This document shows, piece after piece, positions 53,306-61,397 of a DNA stretch of 64,000 bases. Made by a program: the position numbers and the translations under genes. Origin of the DNA: Paenibacillus pasadenensis (GTDB lineage Bacteria > Bacillota > Bacilli > Paenibacillales > Paenibacillaceae); the NCBI RefSeq assembly GCF_023715725.1, contig NZ_JAMBOT010000003.1:310001-374000 (forward strand), read 5' to 3'. The notes below the pieces were generated by a model. The model was given only the letters and a program-made list of their open reading frames with translations. It did not search any database and had not been told where the DNA came from. The stretch's first letter is position 1, and each line of letters starts with the position of its first letter.

Positions 53306-53341
53306 CGCATCTATTGTAAATGATAATCATTATCAGTTCAA
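53306..53341 (-). promoter_or_regulatory. Siderophore operon promoter with embedded Fur box
   Basis: On the minus strand TTGAAC (53341-53336), exactly 17 bp, then TACAAT (53318-53313) forms a good sigma-A promoter. The perfect 7-1-7 Fur box TGATAATGATTATCA (53335-53321) fills the spacer, so Fur binding would exclude RNA polymerase. Confidence 0.9.
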
Positions 53342-53391
53342 GGTCCAAATTTACCTCTTTTTATGTCTTCTGTTGCGGTGAAGGTATCAAA

Positions 53392-53426
53392 AAAACACCC
53401 GTCGCAGATTTACGAACGGGTGTTTT
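53392..53426 (-). terminator. Terminator upstream of the siderophore promoter
   Basis: AAAACACCCGT and ACGGGTGTTTT form an 11-bp stem, followed on the minus strand by a run of seven T. It ends transcripts from the remnant gene and insulates the siderophore operon. Confidence 0.85.
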
Positions 53427-53441
53427 CCTACTTTAATCCTA

Positions 53442-53684
53442 TTACTTTGTTACCATCACCTTCAGCACATTGCTGGACGTCGTACCGGCTGCATTCACCA
53501 GCTCCACACGGTATTCATACTCGCCTTTTGCACGGCCCGTAATGGATTTAACCGCTTGCTGAGCATTCGGCGAGTTCGCCGTTAGTGCTTTTGTCTCAAT
53601 CAGAACTCCGTTCTCATAGAGACGGTACTCCGTGCCGTTTGTGCCCCACCACATGTTGATCGTGACGGTGTAGGTAGCCGTCTC
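53442..53684 (-). pseudogene. C-terminal remnant of a secreted carbohydrate-active protein
   Basis: An 81-codon frame resembling the C-terminal Fn3/CBM-like domain of Paenibacillus chitinase- and cellulase-type proteins: [21 protein letters not shown], a NSPNAQQAV turn, and [15 protein letters not shown]. An in-frame TGA lies directly upstream (53687-53685), before a full domain can be formed, and the next 150 bp up to the SLH gene hold no related sequence. It appears to be the surviving tail of a deleted gene and still has its terminator. The gap 53685-53841 shows only a weak CTAGT/ACTAG hairpin. Confidence 0.65.
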
Positions 53685-53841
53685 TCAATCCGTTCGCCTG
53701 AGCGATGTTGAAAGAGCCGACTTACCGGTACGCCCGTGTAAAACGATTCCCTCAACCAACCGTGCAATAACCAGAACTTTAAACAGGGCCCTAGTATTTC
53801 ACTAGAGCCCGATTAGGTATTAAAACATTATTGGTTCAAAC

Positions 53842-56800
53842 CTACTTACCAGCCTTTAAGCTCTCCAGCAGATTTAATACAATCTGCGCAGCTTCTGCAC
53901 GAGTTGCTTCGCGCTGTGGAGCAAATTGGTTTTGGCCCATACCTTTCATAATGGATGCTTGAGATGCAGCCGCAACATAAGCTTGAGCCCATGCAGGGAT
54001 GCTGTTCGCATCGGAGAAGGAGCTTTCAGTTCCCTCTTGAACTTGCAGTCCCAGTGCTCGGACGGCCATGACGGCCATTTCGGCACGGGTAATGGTTGCG
54101 CCTGGAGCGAACTGATCCTCGCTGCGTCCCGATACGATACCCGCTTTAACGGCTGCTGCAACTGCGTCCGCATACCAGGCATCCGCTGGCACATCACCAA
54201 AGGAAGAGGCTTCCCCGGCAGGTTTCAATTGCAAAATATTCACCAGCAGAGCTGCGAATTCAGCGCGAGTCGTAGGACGGTTCGGGCTGAACTGCTCCTC
54301 GCTCGTTCCTTGCACAACGTGCTTGGCGGCAAGAATTTGCAGCGTGCGCTCGGCCCAATGTCCGTAAGGCACATCGTTAAATTTCTTTTTGAGTTCAATG
54401 ACAACATAGATGCCAGGCTTATTAGCTTCAACTGTAATTTCCTTGCTGGCCTCGTCCGCGTCTCCGCCGACATAACTCAAGCGTTTAGCTTTGTCGTCAT
54501 AGACATAAACGCCGCTCAGCTTGGAATCCGCCTTCTTGGTATCAAAAGGCAGCGTTACGGTAACAGAGCCTTTTGCAGCATCAGCCGCTTGGCGTTTGCC
54601 GTCAACAAGCAGTTCAATGCTCACTTCATAAGCTTGTCCAACAGCTTTTAATATGCTAGATACAGGAGGTTTCACCGTATCTGGGACCGGATTCAGACGC
54701 ACCTCAATCGATGCTCCGCTCCCCGCTTTTTCTTTCAATGCTTTAAGGGCAGCCTCGCTAATTGTAATGACTGCATCTCCGCGTTTAACTTGAAGATCGG
54801 CATTGCCAAGGCCATTCAGAGAAAGAACTGCCTTTTGATGCTGAGAGCCCAGCTCGGCAACCGCTTTGCCATCCTCAACCTTCACACTGCTCTGTACAGA
54901 CGGATCAGGAGTTGGCGTTGCAGCCGGTGGGAGCGTTGGAGCTACCGTCGGAGCCGGTGTTGGAGTTGCTGTTGAAGTTGGCGTCGGTGTTACTGTAGAT
55001 GTTGGTGTCGGCGATACCGTGGAAGTCGGTGTTGGCGTTGGAGTACTGGTAGCTTCCTCAACCGTCAACGCAACTTCTTGCGTTTTAACGCTCTCGCCGT
55101 AAGCGTTGTGTGCTTTCACGACGAAATAGTACGTTCCCGCTTCCAGTGCTTCCGTCTCAAGTTCCATATCGCTGCCCGCGTTCAACACATTCGGGTAAAC
55201 GCCGCTTTCCGTACCGTACAGCATGCTGTAGCCGGTAGCATCAGCGGAAGCAGACCAGGTCAGCTTCGCTTTTGCATCTTCAACCGAACCGTTCAGAGTC
55301 GGTACGGCGAACGGTGCATTTTTCAGCAGCAGGTATCCAAATTGATCCGGCGCTTTAATGGAGCCAATGCCGCTGTTGTACTCGATCCAGCCATTACGCA
55401 CGTCGCCGCTGCCCGGATTGGAACGGGTGCCGTCGCTGTAGTTGGCCAGGAAGGAAATGCCCAGCTCGGAGCCTTCTTGAGCCGTTATGCCCGCAGGCAG
55501 CAGCTCGTTCCAAGGAATTGAGATTTCATAAATGGTTTTGTTCGTCTCTTCATTACGGCTTACATGGAACTCGCCAGCCGTGAATACGCCTGTTTGACGT
55601 CCAGCGACTGCATTAAAGCGATACGCCAGCATTTCGCCCGTATTGGACAGACCAAATGCAATTTCGGAATACCCTTTAGCTCCTGGTTTGTTGCCTCTTT
55701 GCGGGTCGATTGCCAGTTGAACGCTGGAACCCTTCCACAGATCGGCTGCATTCGTGATCGCCAGGTTATGCTCTTCCTCGGTGATTTCCACTGCCAGGTA
55801 CAGGTTGTTGTTATCCCAGCCCGTGTAGCCTTTACCGGACAGCTTTTCAGGCGTCCAGCTTTCTTTAAAGCCAGCTACGCTTTCTTTCACTTGGGAAGCC
55901 TTGTTCATTTCAAAGCCGACCGAGGTCCACTCGCCCAGATTGCCGTCAATAGCAGGGGCTTGGGAGACGGAAAGGCTGCGCAAAGCGTCATGCTGTTTAA
56001 TGATGTTGATTGCCTTGGATTCCGTAACCGCGCCGGACTGCTCATGGACGCGGTATTGCAGCGTATGCTCGCCTTTGCCCAGTCCTTTAACCGTATAGGT
56101 GTAAGGATGCTGAGTCAGCTCGGCCAGACGCTTGCCGTTTGCATACAGCTCAACCTTAGCGATGGCACCGAAGTTCGCCAAGTAAGGAGTCACGGTGAAT
56201 TCAGCCGTACGAACCACATCGTCTTCACGCAGAATCGTGAAGTCCACTACTTTCGCCGGAGCCGGAGCACCAGGGATTTCTCCCGTTACAGCGGACAAAG
56301 CTGCCGATGCCGGGCCGTTGTTGCCGGTGAAGTCTTCCGCTTCTACTTTGTAGTAGTAGGTTTGGTTGGACTCTGGACGCTCACGATCGACAAAAGACGT
56401 CGTTTTCGACTCGCCTACCATGTTTTTGTAGGAAGGCGTAAAGTCCGGAGTTGTGCTGCGGTAAATGTTGTAGTGATTAATGCCGCTGCCCGTGTCGGAT
56501 GCTGCATCCCAGGTCAGCTGTACATATCCGTTTTCGGTTGCCGCTACATTTTGAACCGCGCCTGGCAGCTCGTTGTCGGGACCGGATACTTGCGTATTCA
56601 GATCGAAGCCGGTAGCCGCTTGCCAGGAAGCAAGGCTTTCGTAAGCCGTACCGTACTGGAGGGCGCGGAACGAGCTGTCTGCGCTGAATACGCGGTTGTT
56701 GTTGATTTCGTCAATTTTCGTTTCGTTGCCAATGCTGAATACGGATGTATTCGGCACGCCTTCCTTCAGCACCACGTTGTTGCTGTGGATGCTGTTGCCC

Positions 56801-59121
56801 GAGTAGAAACCGTACGGGTTGGACGCGCTGTTGATGGCGTTTGTGCCCGCAACGTCTACGATAATCGTATTTCCAGCCACCTCGACGTCATGAAGACCGG
56901 TAGACAGATCAGGACGGCCCGTAAAGCTGCCGAGCGCGATTTGGCCGCGTCCGTTGCCTTGCTCGCCTTTGTTGCCCTTCACTTTGTTGTTGTTGATCTT
57001 CGCGCCGCGGTTGCTCATCGTGGTGAAGCCATTGCCTTTGTTGTCATGCGTGTAGTTGTACTCAACGGTGATGTTATCGCAGTACCAGTCGACGTTGATG
57101 CCCGCTCCGTCGTAGCCGGACTCGGAATCCTTCATCTCGGATACTTCGTTGAAACGGATCACCGAGTCGCGGGAAGCGATGTACCAAAGTCCGCCAGGCC
57201 CGTAACCGTTGGAGTTGGATTGGCCGCCGGCGCGCACGATGTTGCGCTCGATTGCGGAATCATGCGCATTTTGCACAACGATGCCCTGGTTGCCCATGTT
57301 GACCACTTCATTGCTGACTACATACAGGTTGCCGTAAGACAGCTGGGAGCGAAGCTCCTCTTGTTTGACGTTATCCCAGCCGGACGTCGTGATGCCGTAC
57401 CAGCCGAGGTCATGCACGCTATTGTTGGAAATTGTGATGTTGTTCGCGATTTCCTTGTAATCCGAACCCGGCACATGAGCCGTTACGACGATACCGTTTG
57501 TATTCGTGTTCGGCGAGGAACTGAATACTTCATTGCCGTCGATCGTCAGCCCCTCGTGAACGCGGGAGTTGTCGTACTCGACCTTAATGCCGTTTGTTAC
57601 ATTGCCCCAAGCGAGTGTCGAGGAAGCAACGGCCTCAACCGCCAGGCCTTGAATGAGCCAGTGGTTCAGGTTGATACCAAGCACAACGCCGCTGCCCGGA
57701 GCATGAGCGGAGATTTTCGGCTTGGCTCCCGTTCCATAAGAAGTGACCGTAATCGGAGCTTCCTTCGTGCCGGAGCCCTTCAGTGTCAGCTTTTCGTTCC
57801 AGGTGTCTCCAGATTTAAGCAAAATGCGGTCGCCCGGCAGGAACGTCATGCCGCTGATCTTGCCGACCGTTTTCCACGCTGTCGCTTCGGTCAGACCGTC
57901 ATTGGCGTCATCGCCTGTGCTGGAGCTGACGTAATACGTAGTGTTACCGTCCGAGATAGCCGGCGGGGTTTCCTTGGAAACGATCAGGCTGTCATAGCTC
58001 GCTTTAGCGTTAGAGGCGCGCAGTCCGACATGGCCGGATGTAAACGCTGTATCCTGTGCGGTTACAAGCTTGGATCCGTTTACATAAAGCTCCAGGAATT
58101 TGCCTGCGGAAACGCCTTTAAGCAGATAAGACGAGCCGCTGCTCATCGCAAACGAAGCCTCTTCAAGCGTCGTTTCGACTCCGCCTTCGACCTTCACAAT
58201 CTGCAGCTTGCCGCTTCCCGAATACTGCATGCGGTATCCGTCGCCGTTCGCTTGACGGCGCAGCGTTACGCCTACCGTTCCGTCCGCTGCAATCTCGCTT
58301 GGCTTAATCAGCGTTTGCAGCGAGTAATTCGTCCAAGCGTCCAGCCCGGCATGCGTTTCACCGCCGCCTGCATCGGATTGATTGTACACTTGATTCGAGT
58401 CGCTGCCCGACACTTTAATGTTGTCGAACGCAACAACTGTCGCCCATGTAGCAAGGCCGATTTTGCCGGATGTATACGGAGCGCCGCTGTCGGATGCGTT
58501 AATCACGAGCTCCCCGTCGCGGTAAACCTTAAAGTTGCTGCCCTGTGCGTCAACCTTAATGTTTACGTATCTCGATGTATCCAAGGAAGGGCCGTTGTAC
58601 GAGCCGAGCCAAGGCTGGTTGGTGCCGTCCTGTTTAACCAAGCGGATGTAGCTGTCCGACATGTACAGGAAGTAGAAGTGCTGTCCGTCCTGATAGCGGA
58701 ACTTCAGCATGGCGCCTGCACCGCTGGTCAGCTTAACGTCGGACTCCAGGGAATAGTCCGTCCAAGACAGCTCGCCGGCGAGCAGCTCGGAAGCCCCGTC
58801 TTCTTTCGTTTGTTTGTAGACTTTATACGTATCATCCGTAACGCTGGACCAATTGCCGGAATTGTTCGTCCACCGGTCCGCGTTTCCGCTTTCAAAATCT
58901 TCTGAAAATAAAACTCCTGCGCTGCCGCTTTCTTTATTCCATGCTCCGCTTACGGGAGTCCAGGAATCAGAGCCAGCATCGTCAAAATTGTCCTGAAACA
59001 GAACCGGATCGGCGGGATCAGCCGATGCGATTGTTACAGCTTGTGCAACGCTCATGGTCATCAGCAGAAGAGCCATCATGACCATAACGACCCGATGATG
59101 GATTGCGTTCCGCATCATCAT
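53842..59121 (-). CDS. Giant SLH-anchored surface protein with beta-helix and CBM9-like domain
   Basis: A protein of about 1759 residues. A signal peptide (to AQAVTIASA) leads to two LamG/DUF1080-like domains (about 35-180 and 185-380), then a right-handed beta-helix (about 395-840; VSSSTGDDANDGLTEATAWK at its start), an Fn3 domain, a CBM9-like domain (WKGSSVQLAIDPQRGNK), a second Fn3, a Thr/Pro linker, an uncharacterised domain and three SLH domains (FNDVPYGHWAE, FGDVPADAWYA, FSDANSIPAWA). It is a wall-anchored polysaccharide-binding or -cleaving protein. Three ATGs in a row follow GGAGGAAA; 59121 is the first, and 59118 or 59115 have better spacing. Confidence 0.85.
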   Translation of the reverse strand: MMMRNAIHHRVVMVMMALLLMTMSVAQAVTIASADPADPVLFQDNFDDAGSDSWTPVSGAWNKESGSAGVLFSEDFESGNADRWTNNSGNWSSVTDDTYKVYKQTKEDGASELLAGELSWTDYSLESDVKLTSGAGAMLKFRYQDGQHFYFLYMSDSYIRLVKQDGTNQPWLGSYNGPSLDTSRYVNIKVDAQGSNFKVYRDGELVINASDSGAPYTSGKIGLATWATVVAFDNIKVSGSDSNQVYNQSDAGGGETHAGLDAWTNYSLQTLIKPSEIAADGTVGVTLRRQANGDGYRMQYSGSGKLQIVKVEGGVETTLEEASFAMSSGSSYLLKGVSAGKFLELYVNGSKLVTAQDTAFTSGHVGLRASNAKASYDSLIVSKETPPAISDGNTTYYVSSSTGDDANDGLTEATAWKTVGKISGMTFLPGDRILLKSGDTWNEKLTLKGSGTKEAPITVTSYGTGAKPKISAHAPGSGVVLGINLNHWLIQGLAVEAVASSTLAWGNVTNGIKVEYDNSRVHEGLTIDGNEVFSSSPNTNTNGIVVTAHVPGSDYKEIANNITISNNSVHDLGWYGITTSGWDNVKQEELRSQLSYGNLYVVSNEVVNMGNQGIVVQNAHDSAIERNIVRAGGQSNSNGYGPGGLWYIASRDSVIRFNEVSEMKDSESGYDGAGINVDWYCDNITVEYNYTHDNKGNGFTTMSNRGAKINNNKVKGNKGEQGNGRGQIALGSFTGRPDLSTGLHDVEVAGNTIIVDVAGTNAINSASNPYGFYSGNSIHSNNVVLKEGVPNTSVFSIGNETKIDEINNNRVFSADSSFRALQYGTAYESLASWQAATGFDLNTQVSGPDNELPGAVQNVAATENGYVQLTWDAASDTGSGINHYNIYRSTTPDFTPSYKNMVGESKTTSFVDRERPESNQTYYYKVEAEDFTGNNGPASAALSAVTGEIPGAPAPAKVVDFTILREDDVVRTAEFTVTPYLANFGAIAKVELYANGKRLAELTQHPYTYTVKGLGKGEHTLQYRVHEQSGAVTESKAINIIKQHDALRSLSVSQAPAIDGNLGEWTSVGFEMNKASQVKESVAGFKESWTPEKLSGKGYTGWDNNNLYLAVEITEEEHNLAITNAADLWKGSSVQLAIDPQRGNKPGAKGYSEIAFGLSNTGEMLAYRFNAVAGRQTGVFTAGEFHVSRNEETNKTIYEISIPWNELLPAGITAQEGSELGISFLANYSDGTRSNPGSGDVRNGWIEYNSGIGSIKAPDQFGYLLLKNAPFAVPTLNGSVEDAKAKLTWSASADATGYSMLYGTESGVYPNVLNAGSDMELETEALEAGTYYFVVKAHNAYGESVKTQEVALTVEEATSTPTPTPTSTVSPTPTSTVTPTPTSTATPTPAPTVAPTLPPAATPTPDPSVQSSVKVEDGKAVAELGSQHQKAVLSLNGLGNADLQVKRGDAVITISEAALKALKEKAGSGASIEVRLNPVPDTVKPPVSSILKAVGQAYEVSIELLVDGKRQAADAAKGSVTVTLPFDTKKADSKLSGVYVYDDKAKRLSYVGGDADEASKEITVEANKPGIYVVIELKKKFNDVPYGHWAERTLQILAAKHVVQGTSEEQFSPNRPTTRAEFAALLVNILQLKPAGEASSFGDVPADAWYADAVAAAVKAGIVSGRSEDQFAPGATITRAEMAVMAVRALGLQVQEGTESSFSDANSIPAWAQAYVAAASQASIMKGMGQNQFAPQREATRAEAAQIVLNLLESLKAGK
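54905..55047 (-). repeat. Thr/Pro/Ser-rich linker repeat
   Basis: A degenerate 12-18 bp tandem repeat encodes a TPTPTSTVSPTPTSTVTPTP-like linker between the second Fn3 domain and the C-terminal region of the giant SLH protein. It probably spans the cell wall. Confidence 0.8.
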
Positions 59122-59206
59122 TTTCCTCCATTCAACTTGGTTTAGATAGATTTCATGATTACAACCCCAATATATCACCCAAATTCGACATAGCGACATG
59201 TGGTAA

Positions 59207-59240
59207 GCGCTTATCCTGTCATGTGGTTTTTGATTATCCT
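59207..59240 (-). promoter_or_regulatory. Shared upstream element, copy A
   Basis: Plus-strand ATGTGGTAAGCGCTT followed by ATGTGGTTTTTGATTAT is also found upstream of the paralogous beta-helix gene (61274-61314). In gene orientation two CCACAT-type repeats lie 23 bp apart around a palindromic AAGCGCTT, which resembles the core of a cre or LacI-family operator. The full cre consensus is not met. Confidence 0.45.
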
Positions 59241-59280
59241 GAACTTGCGCTGGAAGCGCTTCCTCCGTATGGGTGAAACA

Positions 59281-59320
59281 GGAAAAACCCGCCGTCCCTT
59301 TAAGGGACAAGCAGGTTTTT
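59281..59320 (-). terminator. Terminator of the smaller beta-helix gene
   Basis: AAAACCTGC...GCGGGTTTT encloses an inner GTCCCTT-AAGGGAC palindrome, and T-rich sequence follows on both sides. It lies about 60 nt past the stop codon. Confidence 0.75.
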
Positions 59321-59378
59321 TCGCGTTAATTCATTTTAAGCTGGCCGGAGTAACTGGGTTATTCAATAACCCTCGCGC

Positions 59379-61196
59379 TTAAGGAATAAGTCCTGTAGTT
59401 GCCGTGTGGGCAGCCGATGCGGCGCCGTTGTTGCCGTTATAATCTTCGGCCTGTACTTTGTAGTAATAGGTCGTGTTCGATTTTGGACGAGCGTTATCCG
59501 TGAAGGACGTGCCCGTCGACTCGCCTACCATGTTCGCGTAAGCAGGCGTGAAGCTAGCCGTTGTTCCGCGATAGATGTTGTAATGCGCAATACCGCTTCC
59601 CGAATCCGTAGCTGCAGACCAGCTCAATTGCACGTATCCGCCGCTAAGCGTTGAGCTTAGCCCGGAAACGGAACCCGGTGCGGTAGCGTCAAGTGCGTAG
59701 ACAAACGAGCCGGAGTCGAAGCCTGTAGCGCCCTGCCAGTTCCAAAGGCCGCTATAGGTCGTGCCATTTTTTTTGGCGGTGAACGTCGAACCGCTGCTAT
59801 AAATCTTGTTCTCCCAAATTTGATCAATAGTGGCGTTGGTGCCGATGTCAAAGACGGATGTATTCGTAGCGGATTTTACCACGATGTTATTCCGGTAAAT
59901 GCTGTTGCCTGTCCAAAGACCTGCGATCGGCGTTACGCCATCGTCTGCAAATGTGCTGTTGACACCGGTTGTGCCCGCTACGTCCACGATAATGGTGTTG
60001 TAAGCCACTACCATGTTCTTTGCTCCTGTCATTAAGTCGCGGCGCGCTGTGAAGTTGCCAAGCGCAATTTGACCGTCGCCGTTATGCTGCTCGCCTCTGT
60101 TGCCGTAAACTTTGTTATTCAGGAATTTGCCTCCGTTGTTGCTCATGGTTGTGAAGCCGTTCCCGGAGTTGTTGTACGAAAGGTTATATTGAGCGGTGAT
60201 GTTTGTGCAATACCAGTCGATATTGATTCCGGCGCCGTCTCCTGGAGCTCCGGAATTACCCATGTCCGATACTTCGTTAAACCGGATAAACGAGTCCCGC
60301 GAAGCGACGAACCATAATCCGCCCGGACCGTAATGCTCTCCGTTTGCAGGAGCCACTTGTCCGGCAGCCCGCACGACGTTCCGCTCAATGGCGGAACCGT
60401 TGGCATTTCCGATGACGATGCCTTGGTTGCCAATGTTCGAAACGTTATTACCGACAACATACATATTCTCATAGGTTTCCTGCGAGCTGACGCCCGTGTT
60501 AGCAGCTGTGTCATAGCCGCCCGTGATAATGGCATACCAGCCTACCTTGCTCACGCTGTTGTTTGAGATGACGAAGTCCTTGCCCACTTTTCCGTATGTT
60601 CCGCCGTTAAAAAAGGCTTGTACCGAGATTCCATACGTATTGGAATCCGCAGACGAGCTGTAAACATTGTTCCCGTCAATTTGCAGTCCCTCGTACACTG
60701 TTCCCGCGTTGTACTCAATCAGGATGCCGGTTGCTTTGTCCGGCCACAGAAGTCTGCTGGAAGGGATAATTTCAACGGCCAGCCCTTGGATGAGCCAATG
60801 GCTGATGTTGGAGCCGTACACAACTCCGCTGTTCGGAGCGCCGGATTTAATCAGCGGTTTGTTCCCCGTTCCGTACGAGGTAATCGTAATCGGACTTGCT
60901 TTTGTGCCGGAGCCCTTCAGCGTCAGCTTTTCATTCCAGGTGTCGCCGGATTTGAGCAAAATACGGTCGCCCGGCTGGAACGTTATGCCGCTCACCTTGG
61001 CCATCGTTTTCCATGGGGTAGATTGGCTTGTGCCGTTATTGCTGTCGTTGCCCGTACTGTTGCTGACATAATAGGTGGTGTTTGCCGCGAAAGCTTTCTG
61101 TGTGTCTAATACCGAAATACCAGGAATTGCGCTTGCCAGGAGCAGCAAAAATGCTGTCATGATTTTAAAAACCCGTACCTGTAATGCGCTCCTCAT
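59379..61196 (-). CDS. Secreted right-handed beta-helix protein with an Fn3 domain
   Basis: A 605-residue exported protein. A signal peptide (to TQKAFA) leads to a beta-helix (about 40-505) that opens TTYYVSNSTGNDSNNGTSQ and contains rungs such as FVISNNSVSKVGWY and NMYVVGNNVSNIGNQGIVIG. One Fn3 domain closes it (ATDSGSGIAHYNIYRGT). Sequence and order closely follow the middle of the neighbouring giant SLH protein, so the two share a duplicated core, one free and one wall-anchored. Probably a polysaccharide lyase- or hydrolase-like enzyme; catalytic residues were not identified. The ATG follows GGAGGAATATGAAGA. Confidence 0.85.
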   Translation of the reverse strand: MRSALQVRVFKIMTAFLLLLASAIPGISVLDTQKAFAANTTYYVSNSTGNDSNNGTSQSTPWKTMAKVSGITFQPGDRILLKSGDTWNEKLTLKGSGTKASPITITSYGTGNKPLIKSGAPNSGVVYGSNISHWLIQGLAVEIIPSSRLLWPDKATGILIEYNAGTVYEGLQIDGNNVYSSSADSNTYGISVQAFFNGGTYGKVGKDFVISNNSVSKVGWYAIITGGYDTAANTGVSSQETYENMYVVGNNVSNIGNQGIVIGNANGSAIERNVVRAAGQVAPANGEHYGPGGLWFVASRDSFIRFNEVSDMGNSGAPGDGAGINIDWYCTNITAQYNLSYNNSGNGFTTMSNNGGKFLNNKVYGNRGEQHNGDGQIALGNFTARRDLMTGAKNMVVAYNTIIVDVAGTTGVNSTFADDGVTPIAGLWTGNSIYRNNIVVKSATNTSVFDIGTNATIDQIWENKIYSSGSTFTAKKNGTTYSGLWNWQGATGFDSGSFVYALDATAPGSVSGLSSTLSGGYVQLSWSAATDSGSGIAHYNIYRGTTASFTPAYANMVGESTGTSFTDNARPKSNTTYYYKVQAEDYNGNNGAASAAHTATTGLIP

Positions 61197-61273
61197 TCTT
61201 CATATTCCTCCATTCAAAATTGGATTAAGGCGTCTGCCCCTTACGAACATATCATAATGACAATACATCGGAT

Positions 61274-61314
61274 ATGTGGTAAGCGCTTTATTTTTTATGT
61301 GATTTTTGATTATT
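61274..61314 (-). promoter_or_regulatory. Shared upstream element, copy B
   Basis: Plus-strand ATGTGGTAAGCGCTT, a T-rich spacer, then ATGTGATTTTTGATTAT. It is the partner of the element upstream of the giant SLH gene; the CACAT repeats are again 23 bp apart. A TATGAT -10-like hexamer lies downstream in gene orientation, near 61255. Confidence 0.45.
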
Positions 61315-61351
61315 CCGACAATTAACAACCCTTTCCAATTCCTATCTTCGA

Positions 61352-61380
61352 CAAAAAAAGCCCGCGAATCCTCACGGGCT
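61352..61380 (-). terminator. Terminator of the beta-galactosidase gene
   Basis: AGCCCG and CGGGCT pair around a 10-nt loop and are followed on the minus strand by seven T. It lies about 20 nt past the stop codon. Confidence 0.8.
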
Positions 61381-61397
61381 CGCAGGCTGATCTCTTA

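Noticed and set aside
55564-58905. 1113-codon open frame on the plus strand
   Set aside because: It is antisense to the giant SLH protein, whose domains are all recognisable. The frame is Arg/Val-rich with no domain and comes from strong codon bias of the real gene.
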